Source: Candidatus Obscuribacterales bacterium
GTDB lineage: Bacteria > Cyanobacteriota > Vampirovibrionia > Obscuribacterales > Obscuribacteraceae
Assembly (NCBI GenBank): GCA_019637435.1
Contig: JAHBVO010000002.1
Span: forward strand, 496,001-560,000
Direction: 5' to 3'
Length of the DNA: 64,000 nt
Under the pieces are notes generated by a model, which saw only the letters and a program-made list of their open reading frames with translations, did not search any database and was not told the origin of the DNA. A program made the position numbers and the translations under genes. Of this stretch, positions 18,477 through 25,947 are shown in pieces (the stretch's first letter is position 1; each line of letters opens with the position of its first letter).

Positions 18477-19502
18477 ATGACAGTTGTATTTGACCAGGCC
18501 TTAACAAAGAGCCAGCCTCTGGTGACGAAGTTCTTCGTTTCTGCGATGGACCAGGGAAAGTTGGCCCATGCCTACATTTTCGTCGGCGGTAATAATCGAG
18601 ATAAATGGCTTACCGTGCGGCAGATGGCGCTGTTTCTCAATTGTACCGATGGCGAGAAAGCCACTTCCGGTGCGTGCGGAATCAGAGAAATGGACGAAAG
18701 TAAGCGCTGCCAGAGTTGCCGCTGGATTCGGGAAGGCAAGCATCCGCAGGCCTGGTTTGAACTAAAAGACCCTGACTCGACGACTACCATTATCCCGGTC
18801 GACCGCGCCCGTCAGATTTCAGCCGAGTTGTCGAAAACGTCTTCCTACAAGAGGGTTATCGTCGTCGAGGATGCCAGTCAGGAAGTTTTTCATAGACCGG
18901 CAGCCAATGCGCTTCTGAAAACTATCGAGGAGCCAAGAGGTGTGTTGCTCTTTGCCTTCTTCGCGCGCTCCGTTGAGCAGGTTTTACCAACAATTGTCAG
19001 TCGCTGCCAGATAGTGCCGTTTCGTCGTGACGGAGAAGAGTTGGTCGGACCAATCGCACTCACAAGCCAGGGAAGCAAGGAAGTTCTCTCGCGAGCGTTG
19101 GCTGAACACCGAGAGCTGGTGCCGCTTGTCGCATCTATGAAAGACCGAAAGTTTTTCGAGTGGTCGAAGTCGCGCGCAAGCAGGACCTACGGACGGCACT
19201 CCGAAGGGGAGTCGGAACACGCGATCGCGGTTGCTGACGCACTCGACTTCGGAAAAATGATTACTGACCTGATTGACCACGATCACGACAGTGATGCGGT
19301 AATCGACGGAGCTGTTTTGACAGAGGTCGAAATTATCGGAAACCGCGCAATAAAAGAGCCGGGCATGAGTGCTTATCTGCGAGATTTGTTGAAACTCTCA
19401 GAAGAGGCGAAAACGCACTTGCGACGCTATGTAGGAAAGAAGGCGGCGGTCGATTGTTTCGTTATCGACTGGACGAATTTGAGAAGCAAGACAAGAGCGT
19501 AG
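18477..19502 (+). CDS. holB: DNA polymerase III delta' subunit-like protein
   Basis: Clamp-loader subunit that helps open and load the sliding clamp at replication forks; 341 residues from the ATG at 18477. The AAA+ fold is recognisable (QGKLAHAYIFVGG, then HRPAANALLKTIEEPRG). The TIVSRCQIVPFR segment holds the SRC motif by which one subunit senses ATP in its neighbour. The P-loop is degenerate: GGNNRDKWL stands where GPxGxGKT is expected, as in non-ATPase delta' subunits. Four Cys (CTD and CGIREMDESKRCQSC) suggest the usual zinc module. The start lacks a clear ribosome binding site; the frame is open upstream to 18387. Confidence 0.82.
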   Translation: MTVVFDQALTKSQPLVTKFFVSAMDQGKLAHAYIFVGGNNRDKWLTVRQMALFLNCTDGEKATSGACGIREMDESKRCQSCRWIREGKHPQAWFELKDPDSTTTIIPVDRARQISAELSKTSSYKRVIVVEDASQEVFHRPAANALLKTIEEPRGVLLFAFFARSVEQVLPTIVSRCQIVPFRRDGEELVGPIALTSQGSKEVLSRALAEHRELVPLVASMKDRKFFEWSKSRASRTYGRHSEGESEHAIAVADALDFGKMITDLIDHDHDSDAVIDGAVLTEVEIIGNRAIKEPGMSAYLRDLLKLSEEAKTHLRRYVGKKAAVDCFVIDWTNLRSKTRA

Positions 19503-19582
19503 TTAAGATCTAGTTTTAGTATCATGATTCTGGGAAGGTAATTCGTATGAATTGCCACGCGGATTTTCAGGAGGACTAGAAC

Positions 19583-20743
19583 TTGGCTAAAGGCAAAGGT
19601 GAGGATTCACCACCAGCAGCACCCAACCTCGTCAAAGAGATTCTCTGCCCTCAATTATTTCTGGCAATGATCTGCGGCGGCGCTTTTGCATACACGGTCG
19701 CTCAGCCGCTCAGCATACCGACTGTGACTGCTCCAGGAATCAAGAAAGCCGATGTGCCGGACCGCGGCGTCAACCCATCCAACATCGACAGTGACAAGAT
19801 TTTCGCGCAGATAGACGCAGTCGATGCGATGGTTTTGTTGAACAAAGGCGAAAAGGAAAAAGCTATTCAAGCTGCTCTTGAAATAGGGAAGAGTCGCGAG
19901 AAACGCAAGGACCCTGTTCAACTGCTGGCTGCAGGCTCAGTTCTTCTAACTTCGGATTCAAAACAGTACAAATGGAAAGGCAATACGCTGCTCGAGAAGG
20001 CAGAGAGAGTCGCTCCCAAAAGTCGTTATGTAAAACTTGTGCGTGCGCGCGAGCTTTATAAGCAAGGCCGAATGCAGGATGCCATTGATGAATATCAAGC
20101 CTGCTTGAATTTGTCGCCGGAAGACTGGGTTACTCCGCGGCTTGAACTCGCGAACTTGTTCATGATGAACGAAGAAGGTTTGAAAGCCATCGATATGTTC
20201 AAGGAAGTCCTTCAGCTCAAGCCTGAAGATCCTCGAATATTGAAGCGTCTGGGTATCACGATGGCCGTCAACTCCGACCACAAAGGCGGTTTCGAGAAGT
20301 TTATCGAAGGCTCGAGAATCGAGTACGACAAACCCGACTACAATGCTGAAGTTCAGACTCTGGTAGATAAGAACGCCGGACTTGTGGAAAGCGCTATCAA
20401 CGACGCTCGCGCGGATGTCGAGAAAAATCCTGACAGTGTCAAAAAGCGGATTACCCTCGCTCGTTTGCTCATATCTGTAAACCGCTTGAATCAGGCTAAA
20501 GAGCAGCTGGGCGAAGCGCAGAAACGCCGCGAAACCGACCCGGAAATTCACGAAGTCCTGGCGGAATGCAACTATCGAATGAAGTTATCCGGAGATGCGG
20601 AAGCGGAGTTCTCCACTACGGCACGGCTGGAGCCGCTCAACAAGCCTGCAGCACCATCAACCAAAGTGTACCTTCCGACCTGGGAAGATTTACACGAAGA
20701 GGAAGTGCTGGAAAAAGAGCCAGATCCCAACGCCGATAAGTAA
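19583..20743 (+). CDS. TPR-repeat protein with N-terminal membrane segment
   Basis: Protein of 386 residues. The start is a TTG at 19583 with AGGAGG about 8 bases upstream. One hydrophobic segment near residues 25-42 (LFLAMICGGAFAYTVA) anchors it or serves as an uncleaved signal. Residues 75-370 consist of tetratricopeptide-type repeats (GRMQDAIDEYQACLNLSPED, then EGLKAIDMFKEVLQLKPEDP, then NRLNQAKEQLGEAQKRRETD). The end is Glu/Pro/Asp-rich. The role is unknown. It follows the delta'-like gene by 80 bases, is probably separate, and has its own terminator. Confidence 0.8.
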   Translation: MAKGKGEDSPPAAPNLVKEILCPQLFLAMICGGAFAYTVAQPLSIPTVTAPGIKKADVPDRGVNPSNIDSDKIFAQIDAVDAMVLLNKGEKEKAIQAALEIGKSREKRKDPVQLLAAGSVLLTSDSKQYKWKGNTLLEKAERVAPKSRYVKLVRARELYKQGRMQDAIDEYQACLNLSPEDWVTPRLELANLFMMNEEGLKAIDMFKEVLQLKPEDPRILKRLGITMAVNSDHKGGFEKFIEGSRIEYDKPDYNAEVQTLVDKNAGLVESAINDARADVEKNPDSVKKRITLARLLISVNRLNQAKEQLGEAQKRRETDPEIHEVLAECNYRMKLSGDAEAEFSTTARLEPLNKPAAPSTKVYLPTWEDLHEEEVLEKEPDPNADK

Positions 20744-20777
20744 AGGCGAAAGCCGCTGTTTATCACAGTTATCGAAG

Positions 20778-20806
20778 AACGCTCGCTTAATTAAGGCGAG
20801 CGTTTT
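20778..20806 (+). terminator. rho-independent terminator
   Basis: A 9-bp stem AACGCTCGC (20778-20786) pairs with 20796-20804 and is followed by a short T-run. It lies between the convergent TPR gene and cbpA-like gene and could serve both. Confidence 0.8.
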
Positions 20807-20818
20807 ACTTTATCGACA

Positions 20819-21802
20819 CTAAGTTGCGGCGGCCGTGGAGTGTTTTTCCAGCTCAGCGAGCTGTTCGTAAAGGGCCCGCTCTTTCTCCGTCGGATTCGAT
20901 GGAATCACGATTTTAACGCGTATCAATAAATCGCCCTTAGTGGCGTTTTTAGCAGGTAAGCCCCGTTGTTTGAGGCGAAGCATGCGTCCGTTTTGGGTTC
21001 CGGCTGGAATTTTGATTTTGACTGTTCCATCTAAAGTCGGCACTGGAGCTTGTCCTCCAAGGACAGCGAGGGCCGGCGAAATCGAAATTTCACAAATGAT
21101 GTTGTCACCGTCTATGGTGAACTCTGCATGCGGCTTCACTTTGACGCGCAGATAGAGATCGCCGCGACCACGCTGGGTCGCCATTCCCTGACCGGCGATT
21201 CTGACGCGCGAACCTGCTCTGACACCGGCTGGAATCTTTACGTCGATGGTTTTCGGTTCGGCTCCCGGCGGTGTGATCTTGAGTGTGCGCTGAGCGCCGT
21301 GAGCGAGTTCTTCGACCGTGAGTTCGATGTCAGCCTCCTGGTCGTACATACGTGCCGAACGATCTTGCTGGGTCTGACGCTGTTGACCGGCTCTTTGCTG
21401 CTGCTGCGACGCACCGCGAGCGCCGCCTTGAGGCGGCTGACCGAATGTCTGACCGAAGAGAATGTCGAAGAAGTCGGAGAATGACCCTTGCTTGCCGAAG
21501 TCGCCAAATTTTTCAAAGTCGAAATTGAAACCGCCGCCGCCTCCGAAATCCGGCGGCGGTCTGAAGTCCGATCCGGCTTTGTAATTCGAGCCCAGGGTGT
21601 CGTAGCGTTTGCGTTTATCAGGATCCTTGAGAACTTCGTATGCCTCGGCGATTTCTTTGAACTTCTCTTCTGCACCCTTATCGCCCTTGTTGGCGTCCGG
21701 ATGAAATTTGCGGGCAAGACTGCGGTATGCGGTCTTGATCTCCTTTTGAGTGGCTGTTCTTGGTACCCCAAGAGTCTGGTAATAGTCTTTGAACTTGACC
21801 AC
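20819..21802 (-). CDS. CbpA/DnaJ-type co-chaperone
   Basis: Hsp40 co-chaperone that stimulates DnaK ATPase and delivers substrates; 327 residues. The J domain is at residues 4-70, with the essential HPD in [14 protein letters not shown] Gly/Phe-rich stretch follows ([16 protein letters not shown]), then a Gln/Arg-rich linker. Two beta-sandwich substrate-binding domains make up the rest ([20 protein letters not shown], then [15 protein letters not shown]). The zinc-finger repeats of DnaJ itself are absent, so this is the CbpA class. The start is GTG at 21802, with AGGAG about 10 bases upstream. It is monocistronic. Confidence 0.9.
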   Translation of the reverse strand: MVKFKDYYQTLGVPRTATQKEIKTAYRSLARKFHPDANKGDKGAEEKFKEIAEAYEVLKDPDKRKRYDTLGSNYKAGSDFRPPPDFGGGGGFNFDFEKFGDFGKQGSFSDFFDILFGQTFGQPPQGGARGASQQQQRAGQQRQTQQDRSARMYDQEADIELTVEELAHGAQRTLKITPPGAEPKTIDVKIPAGVRAGSRVRIAGQGMATQRGRGDLYLRVKVKPHAEFTIDGDNIICEISISPALAVLGGQAPVPTLDGTVKIKIPAGTQNGRMLRLKQRGLPAKNATKGDLLIRVKIVIPSNPTEKERALYEQLAELEKHSTAAAT

Positions 21803-22051
21803 CGCAAGCCACTCCTGAATGATTGTTGGTGCGACGAACGTCAGTTTTACTGACGCTGGAATTACTCATTCCTTTGTTCTTTTGTAGCACAGAGGCCTGC
21901 TTAATTCCAGGGATTTCTATCTGCTGCGCGGCTACTGAAATCCGATTAAAAGTTGTTTCTTTTGGGCATATGGTATGCGGGTTGTAATGGCTTCGTTGTT
22001 GGGAAGAACAGCTTGCCGGGTTGGGGAAGCTCGTTGTTTGAGGGTCGATTG

Positions 22052-22537
22052 GTGAGCGTTATCGCGCGGTTAAACTCCAGGAGAAGATCCGGGCAGTCGA
22101 CGGTCGAGTTGGTCTGCGGACTGTTCGTCCTGGTGCCGCTCGTGCTCGTGCTGTTCGATCTGGCAGTCATTGTTATCGGCGTCCAGGTCAACGACCAGAC
22201 CTGCAGGCAAGCGGCTCGTGCTGCCGCATCCGGCGATCCCGCCAGCGCTACTCAGCGTGCACAAGCGGTTGTCGCTCGCGCCAATCAACAAGGTTCTTCG
22301 ATGCTCAGCAACTTTACGTTGATTACGCCTCTCGGCTTTACACCTAATTCGGTGGTAGCCGATGCCGCAGCCTTAGTCCCTTATGGTGGAACGGTTTCAG
22401 GTACAGTTACTGTTCAAACCGAAGTTGACATACATCCTTTTATCGTCCCTTATGTCTACAGCGGGGGCGCCCCACTCAAGTTCCGGAGCTCGCAAACTTT
22501 CCCATTTACCCACGTCGTGAAAAACACGGCAAATTGA
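22052..22537 (+). CDS. TadE-like pseudopilin / pilus-assembly protein
   Basis: Small protein of 161 residues with the TadE/TadG layout: a short basic N-terminus (RLNSRRRSGQSTVELV), one hydrophobic helix of about 25 residues (LFVLVPLVLVLFDLAVIVIG), then an exported Ser/Thr/Ala-rich domain. The GQSTVE motif before the helix is typical, with Glu as in pilin-like processing sites. I prefer the GTG at 22052 because GAGGG lies upstream; the frame is open from 21953. It is isolated, with no tad ATPase or secretin gene beside it. The product probably sits in the cytoplasmic membrane or is assembled into an extracellular fibre. Confidence 0.72.
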   Translation: MSVIARLNSRRRSGQSTVELVCGLFVLVPLVLVLFDLAVIVIGVQVNDQTCRQAARAAASGDPASATQRAQAVVARANQQGSSMLSNFTLITPLGFTPNSVVADAAALVPYGGTVSGTVTVQTEVDIHPFIVPYVYSGGAPLKFRSSQTFPFTHVVKNTAN

Positions 22538-22576
22538 GGACCTTCCGGGTCCGCCGACATCTGCTGCCAATAAGGC

Positions 22577-22608
22577 GAAAAGCGCGTCCCGTACAGGACG
22601 CGCTTTTC
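22577..22608. terminator. perfect 13-bp bidirectional terminator
   Basis: GAAAAGCGCGTCC (22577-22589) pairs fully with 22596-22608 around a 6-base loop. The A-run and T-run are part of the arms, so it can terminate in both directions: the TadE-like gene on the plus strand and the rplK-rplA block on the minus strand. Confidence 0.9.
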
Positions 22609-22630
22609 AATGCTTCGATTTTGGATTCGA

Positions 22631-23350
22631 CTAAACTGTTGCAGCCGCTTTGGTTTGCAACGAGCCCAGATCCAACTTCACTCCTGGTCCCATTGTGGAG
22701 CTTACATAAATCGATTTGATGTAAGTGCCTTTGACCGACGGAGGTTTTACTTTGTTGATCACATCGACAACAGCATTGACGTTCTGCAAAAGGCGCTCGT
22801 CTTCGAAAGAGAGTTTGCCGATTGCCATTTGAACGAGTCCGCCGTTCTTCTCCGCGCGGAAGGAAACTTTACCGGCTTTCAATTCTTTGATTGTTTTGCC
22901 GACGTCAGTTGTAACCGTTCCGTCTTTCGGGTTAGGCATCAATCCTTTAGGACCGAGTACTTTACCGAGTTTGGAGAGCATAGCCATGCAGTCCGGAGTA
23001 GCAACGAGTTTGTCGAAGTCGAGGAAACCGCCACCAATTTTTTCAGCGAGATCTTCCGAACCGGCGTGGTCTGCTCCAGCGTCAAGTGCTTCTTGCACTT
23101 TCTCGCCTTTAGCGACTACAGCAATGCGGACTTCTTTACCTGTGCCACCGGGCAAAGTAACTGTCGAACGAATTTGTTGATCGTTCAATTTGGTGTTGAT
23201 ACCCAGGCGGAAAGCGATTTCCACTGTGGGATCGAATTTGACGGATTTCTCTTCTTTGAGAATTTTGATTGCTTCAGCAGCGCTGACCGGGTCTCTGTAC
23301 TTTGCTTTGACTTCGGCAAGACGCTTTTGTCTTTTGGTTGGTTTAGCCAT
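22631..23350 (-). CDS. rplA: 50S ribosomal protein L1
   Basis: Large-subunit protein at the L1 stalk, involved in E-site tRNA release, and in many bacteria a repressor of its own operon. The 239 residues are slightly longer than the typical 230. Family signatures include AKPTKRQKRLAEVKAKY, TVTLPGGTGKEVRIAV and KVLGPKGLMPNPKDGTVT. It follows rplK at 101 bases, with several short hairpins in the gap. The block ends here, because a strong terminator follows and rplJ and rplL do not come next. Confidence 0.97.
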   Translation of the reverse strand: MAKPTKRQKRLAEVKAKYRDPVSAAEAIKILKEEKSVKFDPTVEIAFRLGINTKLNDQQIRSTVTLPGGTGKEVRIAVVAKGEKVQEALDAGADHAGSEDLAEKIGGGFLDFDKLVATPDCMAMLSKLGKVLGPKGLMPNPKDGTVTTDVGKTIKELKAGKVSFRAEKNGGLVQMAIGKLSFEDERLLQNVNAVVDVINKVKPPSVKGTYIKSIYVSSTMGPGVKLDLGSLQTKAAATV

Positions 23351-23381
23351 TGTTCCTTTTCCTTATTTATTAGATGCGGAC

Positions 23382-23441
23382 GTCGACGCCTTTACGTCGA
23401 CTCTCTAATCCGAACCTTGTTCGGTTTGTCGGCAGTGCCGA
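23382..23441 (-). promoter_or_regulatory. three short hairpins between rplK and rplA
   Basis: Three perfect small stems follow one another: 23382-23388 with 23395-23401 (7 bp), 23410-23415 with 23419-23424 (6 bp) and 23429-23433 with 23437-23441 (5 bp). They occupy the gap just after the rplK stop. They may be an mRNA-processing or L1-binding region, but the function is inferred. Confidence 0.5.
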
Positions 23442-23451
23442 CGTCAATCAA

Positions 23452-23871
23452 TTACTTGATTGTCAGACCCATGTTGCGAGCGGTTCCTGCGACCATTCGC
23501 TCAGCAGCTTCGATGTCGACAGCGTTCAAGTCAGGCATTTTGATCGTTGCGATCTCGGTGATCTGAGCTTTGCTGATGCTGCCTACTTTGGTTTGATTCG
23601 GCTTAGCCGAGCCCTTTTCAATCTTCGCTGCTTTTTTGAGCAGTTCAGACGTCGGAGGGGTTTTCAAAACGAAATCGAAAGAGCGATCTTCGAAAACCGT
23701 GATTTCAACAGGAATGATTGTTCCTTGTTTATCTTGGGTTTTCGCGTTGTACTCTTTGCAGAACTGCATGATGTTCACACCATGTTGACCCAGAGCTGGA
23801 CCAATAGGCGGTGCCGGGTTTGCTTTTCCGGCTTGAATTTGCAATTTGATTTTTCCAGTAACCTTTTTCAC
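23452..23871 (-). CDS. rplK: 50S ribosomal protein L11
   Basis: Forms the stalk base with 23S rRNA at the GTPase-associated centre. The 139 residues are the normal length. The N-terminal motif reads [30 protein letters not shown], with the conserved Pro-rich turn, and the C-terminal RNA-binding domain ends [14 protein letters not shown]. The start is GTG at 23871. A 124-base leader separates it from nusG; it holds an AAGGA-like site about 12 bases before the start. Confidence 0.97.
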   Translation of the reverse strand: MKKVTGKIKLQIQAGKANPAPPIGPALGQHGVNIMQFCKEYNAKTQDKQGTIIPVEITVFEDRSFDFVLKTPPTSELLKKAAKIEKGSAKPNQTKVGSISKAQITEIATIKMPDLNAVDIEAAERMVAGTARNMGLTIK

Positions 23872-23995
23872 GGCGGTTTAGATCCTTTTAGCGGAGGAGG
23901 CTGGAGGCCGACAGAGCGGACCGAGCCGTATAAATATACACAAGCCACAGATCCTACGGCACTTCAGCCATACTTTTCAGCAATTGTAAGCAGAT

Positions 23996-24556
23996 TTAGA
24001 CTTTTATTACTTGGTTGAACTCAAGCTCAACCGGCGTAGCGCGTCCGAAGATGATGACAGAGGCTTTGATTCGCTCTCTTTCCAGGTTGACTTCGGTAAC
24101 TTCGCCTGTAAAGTCGGCGAACGGTCCGCCCGTAATACGAACGAAATCTCCGACCTTGACGTCGATGGCGGCGGCTTTCTTGCCCTTGACTCCGCTGGCA
24201 GCGATTTGGCGTCTGAGGATTTTTCTGATTTCTGAATCTTGTACGGGAATCGGCTTCTTGCCTGCGCCAACGTATTTAGTCACGCCCGGAGCTTCTCTGA
24301 CAACTCTCCACGAATCGTCGTCGAGGATCATTTCAACGAAAACGTAGCCGGGGTACTCACGCTCTTTTTTCTCGACGCGCTTGCCGTCTTTGACTTTCGT
24401 GACCATCTTTTCGGGGACGATAACACCGAATATTTTGTCTTGCGCGTTCATGGTGACAACGCGTTTTTCGATGTGTTCCTTCACTTTATTTTCGTGGCCG
24501 GATGCGGTCTGAACTGCATACCATTTACGTTGTCCGTCGGACTTGATGAAACCCAT
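23996..24556 (-). CDS. nusG: transcription termination/antitermination factor NusG
   Basis: Binds the RNA polymerase clamp and modulates pausing and Rho-dependent termination, coupling transcription to translation. It has 186 residues. The NGN domain ([20 protein letters not shown], then [16 protein letters not shown]) is followed by a KOW domain near residue 130 ([19 protein letters not shown]). It lies 23 bases after secE, as in the classical secE-nusG-rplK-rplA arrangement. Confidence 0.97.
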   Translation of the reverse strand: MGFIKSDGQRKWYAVQTASGHENKVKEHIEKRVVTMNAQDKIFGVIVPEKMVTKVKDGKRVEKKEREYPGYVFVEMILDDDSWRVVREAPGVTKYVGAGKKPIPVQDSEIRKILRRQIAASGVKGKKAAAIDVKVGDFVRITGGPFADFTGEVTEVNLERERIKASVIIFGRATPVELEFNQVIKV

Positions 24557-24579
24557 TGTCCTGCCTCTTTCTCCTGAAT

Positions 24580-25257
24580 TTATGGATGTGGGGTTGTGGG
24601 TGTTGCCGGCGCCGGTGTCGCAGGAGTGCTAGGTCCTGGAACTGACGCTCCCGGTGTCGCCGGTGGTGCCGTGGGCGCTGGTGTCGTGGCTGGTGCCGGA
24701 GTCGCCGACGCTGGTGGTGCGGTTGTCGGGGTGCTCTGTGCCGGAGTCGAAGTCGAAACAGGCGGCGGTGTCACTGGTGTCGCCCCTGGTGCCGGAGCGC
24801 TGCTCGTCGGTGCCGTGCCTGGTGCTGCAGGAGATTGTTCTGGGAGCTTCTCTTGCGGCGGTAAATCTTCTGGTCTTGTTCTCGGTCCGGGACCCTCTTG
24901 AGGTGCTACCGGAGTGAACATGCCGTTATCGTCGGTTTTTGGTGCGGTGATCTTAGCCAAGTGCTCGATAGGTCCGAAAACCCAGTTGCCCAGCGCATAG
25001 TCGAAGCCGAGTACCATTACGGTAATGAGAGTTACAAGCACGATGACGCTCGTAGTCTCCTGCACCACCTGGCTGCGGGGCGGCCAGGTAATCTTCTTCG
25101 CTTCTTTTACAACTTCCTTGAGGAATACGACCGCACCAGTGACGACGTTTCCAGATTTTTTCGCGTCAGCGTTCTTGGTGCTTTTAGGTTGTTGAGGGGC
25201 ATCTGCGTGGGTGCCTTGCATCTTATACTCGTCCTTGGCTCTCGCCTGTTCGGACAT
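24580..25257 (-). CDS. secE: SecE preprotein translocase subunit with long Pro/Ala/Thr-rich tail
   Basis: SecE clamps SecY in the membrane translocon. Residues 40-100 hold the conserved region: an amphipathic helix (FLKEVVKEAKKITWPPRSQV) and one membrane helix (TSVIVLVTLITVMVLGFDYAL). The usual single-helix SecE is about 60-70 residues, but this one has 225. A polar N-terminal extension of about 38 residues and a C-terminal tail of about 110 residues are added. The tail is almost wholly Pro, Ala, Thr, Ser and Gly in short repeats such as PATP and TPAPA, and should face the outside of the membrane. Context before nusG and after tRNA-Trp makes the assignment firm. Confidence 0.93.
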   Translation of the reverse strand: MSEQARAKDEYKMQGTHADAPQQPKSTKNADAKKSGNVVTGAVVFLKEVVKEAKKITWPPRSQVVQETTSVIVLVTLITVMVLGFDYALGNWVFGPIEHLAKITAPKTDDNGMFTPVAPQEGPGPRTRPEDLPPQEKLPEQSPAAPGTAPTSSAPAPGATPVTPPPVSTSTPAQSTPTTAPPASATPAPATTPAPTAPPATPGASVPGPSTPATPAPATPTTPHP

Positions 25258-25311
25258 TCCGAGGTCCGCATCTCTTATGAACTGCCTGTTCTTTTCTATT
25301 TAGAAAAGATT

Positions 25312-25382
25312 CGCGCCCTGAAGGAGTCGAACCCTCAACAAACATTTTGGAGACGTTCGTTTTACCATTAAACTAAGGGCGC
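25312..25382 (-). tRNA. trnW: tRNA-Trp (anticodon CCA)
   Basis: On the minus strand a full cloverleaf can be drawn: a 7-bp acceptor stem (GCGCCCT with AGGGCGC), a short D arm (GTTT with AAAC), an anticodon stem AACGT/ATGTT with loop CTCCAAA giving CCA, a 4-base variable region, and a T arm GAGGG/CCTTC with loop TTCGACT. The discriminator is G, as expected for tRNA-Trp. The 3' CCA is not encoded. It lies between rpmG and secE, the usual place. Confidence 0.95.
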
Positions 25383-25417
25383 TCACAGTCCATCTTACTC
25401 CGATACCTTCTTCGTCG

Positions 25418-25437
25418 CCGCGCGCCGATGCGCGCGG
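25418..25437 (-). promoter_or_regulatory. GC-rich hairpin between rpmG and tRNA-Trp
   Basis: A perfect 8-bp stem CCGCGCGC with its complement around a 4-base loop, without a following U-run. It is more likely an mRNA/tRNA processing or stabilising structure than a terminator. Confidence 0.55.
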
Positions 25438-25461
25438 TTGTGACTGAAAGGCGGATGCAAA

Positions 25462-25629
25462 TTACTTCTTGGTTTCCTTGTGCTCTCTGTGGGAGCGGCA
25501 AGTCTTGCAATACTTCTTGATCTCTATGCGATCAGGATCATTGCGTTTGTTCTTCATCGTCGTGTAGTTGCGGCACTTGCACTCGCCGCATGCGAGCGTG
25601 ATGATGATTCTGTCGTCCTTCTTGGCCAT
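25462..25629 (-). CDS. rpmG: 50S ribosomal protein L33
   Basis: Small zinc-binding large-subunit protein of 55 residues, starting ATG at 25629 behind GAGGA. Translation gives [19 protein letters not shown] followed by a region ending [16 protein letters not shown]. The two CxxC pairs (CGEC and CKTC) mark the zinc-binding (C+) form. The motif [20 protein letters not shown] is typical of L33. It leads the block rpmG, trnW, secE, nusG, rplK, rplA. Confidence 0.96.
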   Translation of the reverse strand: MAKKDDRIIITLACGECKCRNYTTMKNKRNDPDRIEIKKYCKTCRSHREHKETKK

Positions 25630-25947
25630 TGTTCTGTCCTCGAATGGGCAGCTGAAACTGCCCCGTGGTCAAATTCACTTTGCCTTCTACCAATATTGTC
25701 TTGAGAAAAGAAGGCAAAAAAAACTGCCCCCCGGTGGGTGGCAGAAGATCAGTATATCTAACCGGTAGAAGAGCGTCAACCGGGCTGTATCGGGACGTTT
25801 ACTTAGTTTGCGGTCAAAACCGCCTGTTTCGATCTATAAAATGTCTTAACTCTTTTCTCTATATATTGCGTAGTTTTGAAACGGTCACGATGATGTACGA
25901 TGCCCTGAGTTCCGCTGAGGGACGAAGATACAACCGCTTACTACTAT
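25630..25947. promoter_or_regulatory. 318-bp divergent region with rpmG leader hairpins
   Basis: Between rpmG (minus) and the oligopeptide-binding protein (plus). Close to rpmG lie a hairpin from GGGCAG (25646-25651) with 25658-25663 and a larger one from a 10-bp stem (25679-25688 with 25709-25718). Both would be in the rpmG leader RNA. An A-run and a GC-rich imperfect hairpin (25725-25745) lie further upstream. On the plus-strand side a GCGGT/ACCGC repeat (25810-25823) precedes a TATAAA box near 25836, a possible but weak promoter for the transporter. Confidence 0.45.

Noticed and set aside
24596..24901. Plus-strand Gly/Val/Ala-rich frame
   Set aside because: It is the antisense of the Pro/Ala/Thr tail of secE and arises from its codon bias.
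25679..25718. Terminator for plus-strand transcription
   Set aside because: The run next to the stem is A, not T, on the plus strand, so it cannot be an intrinsic terminator there.
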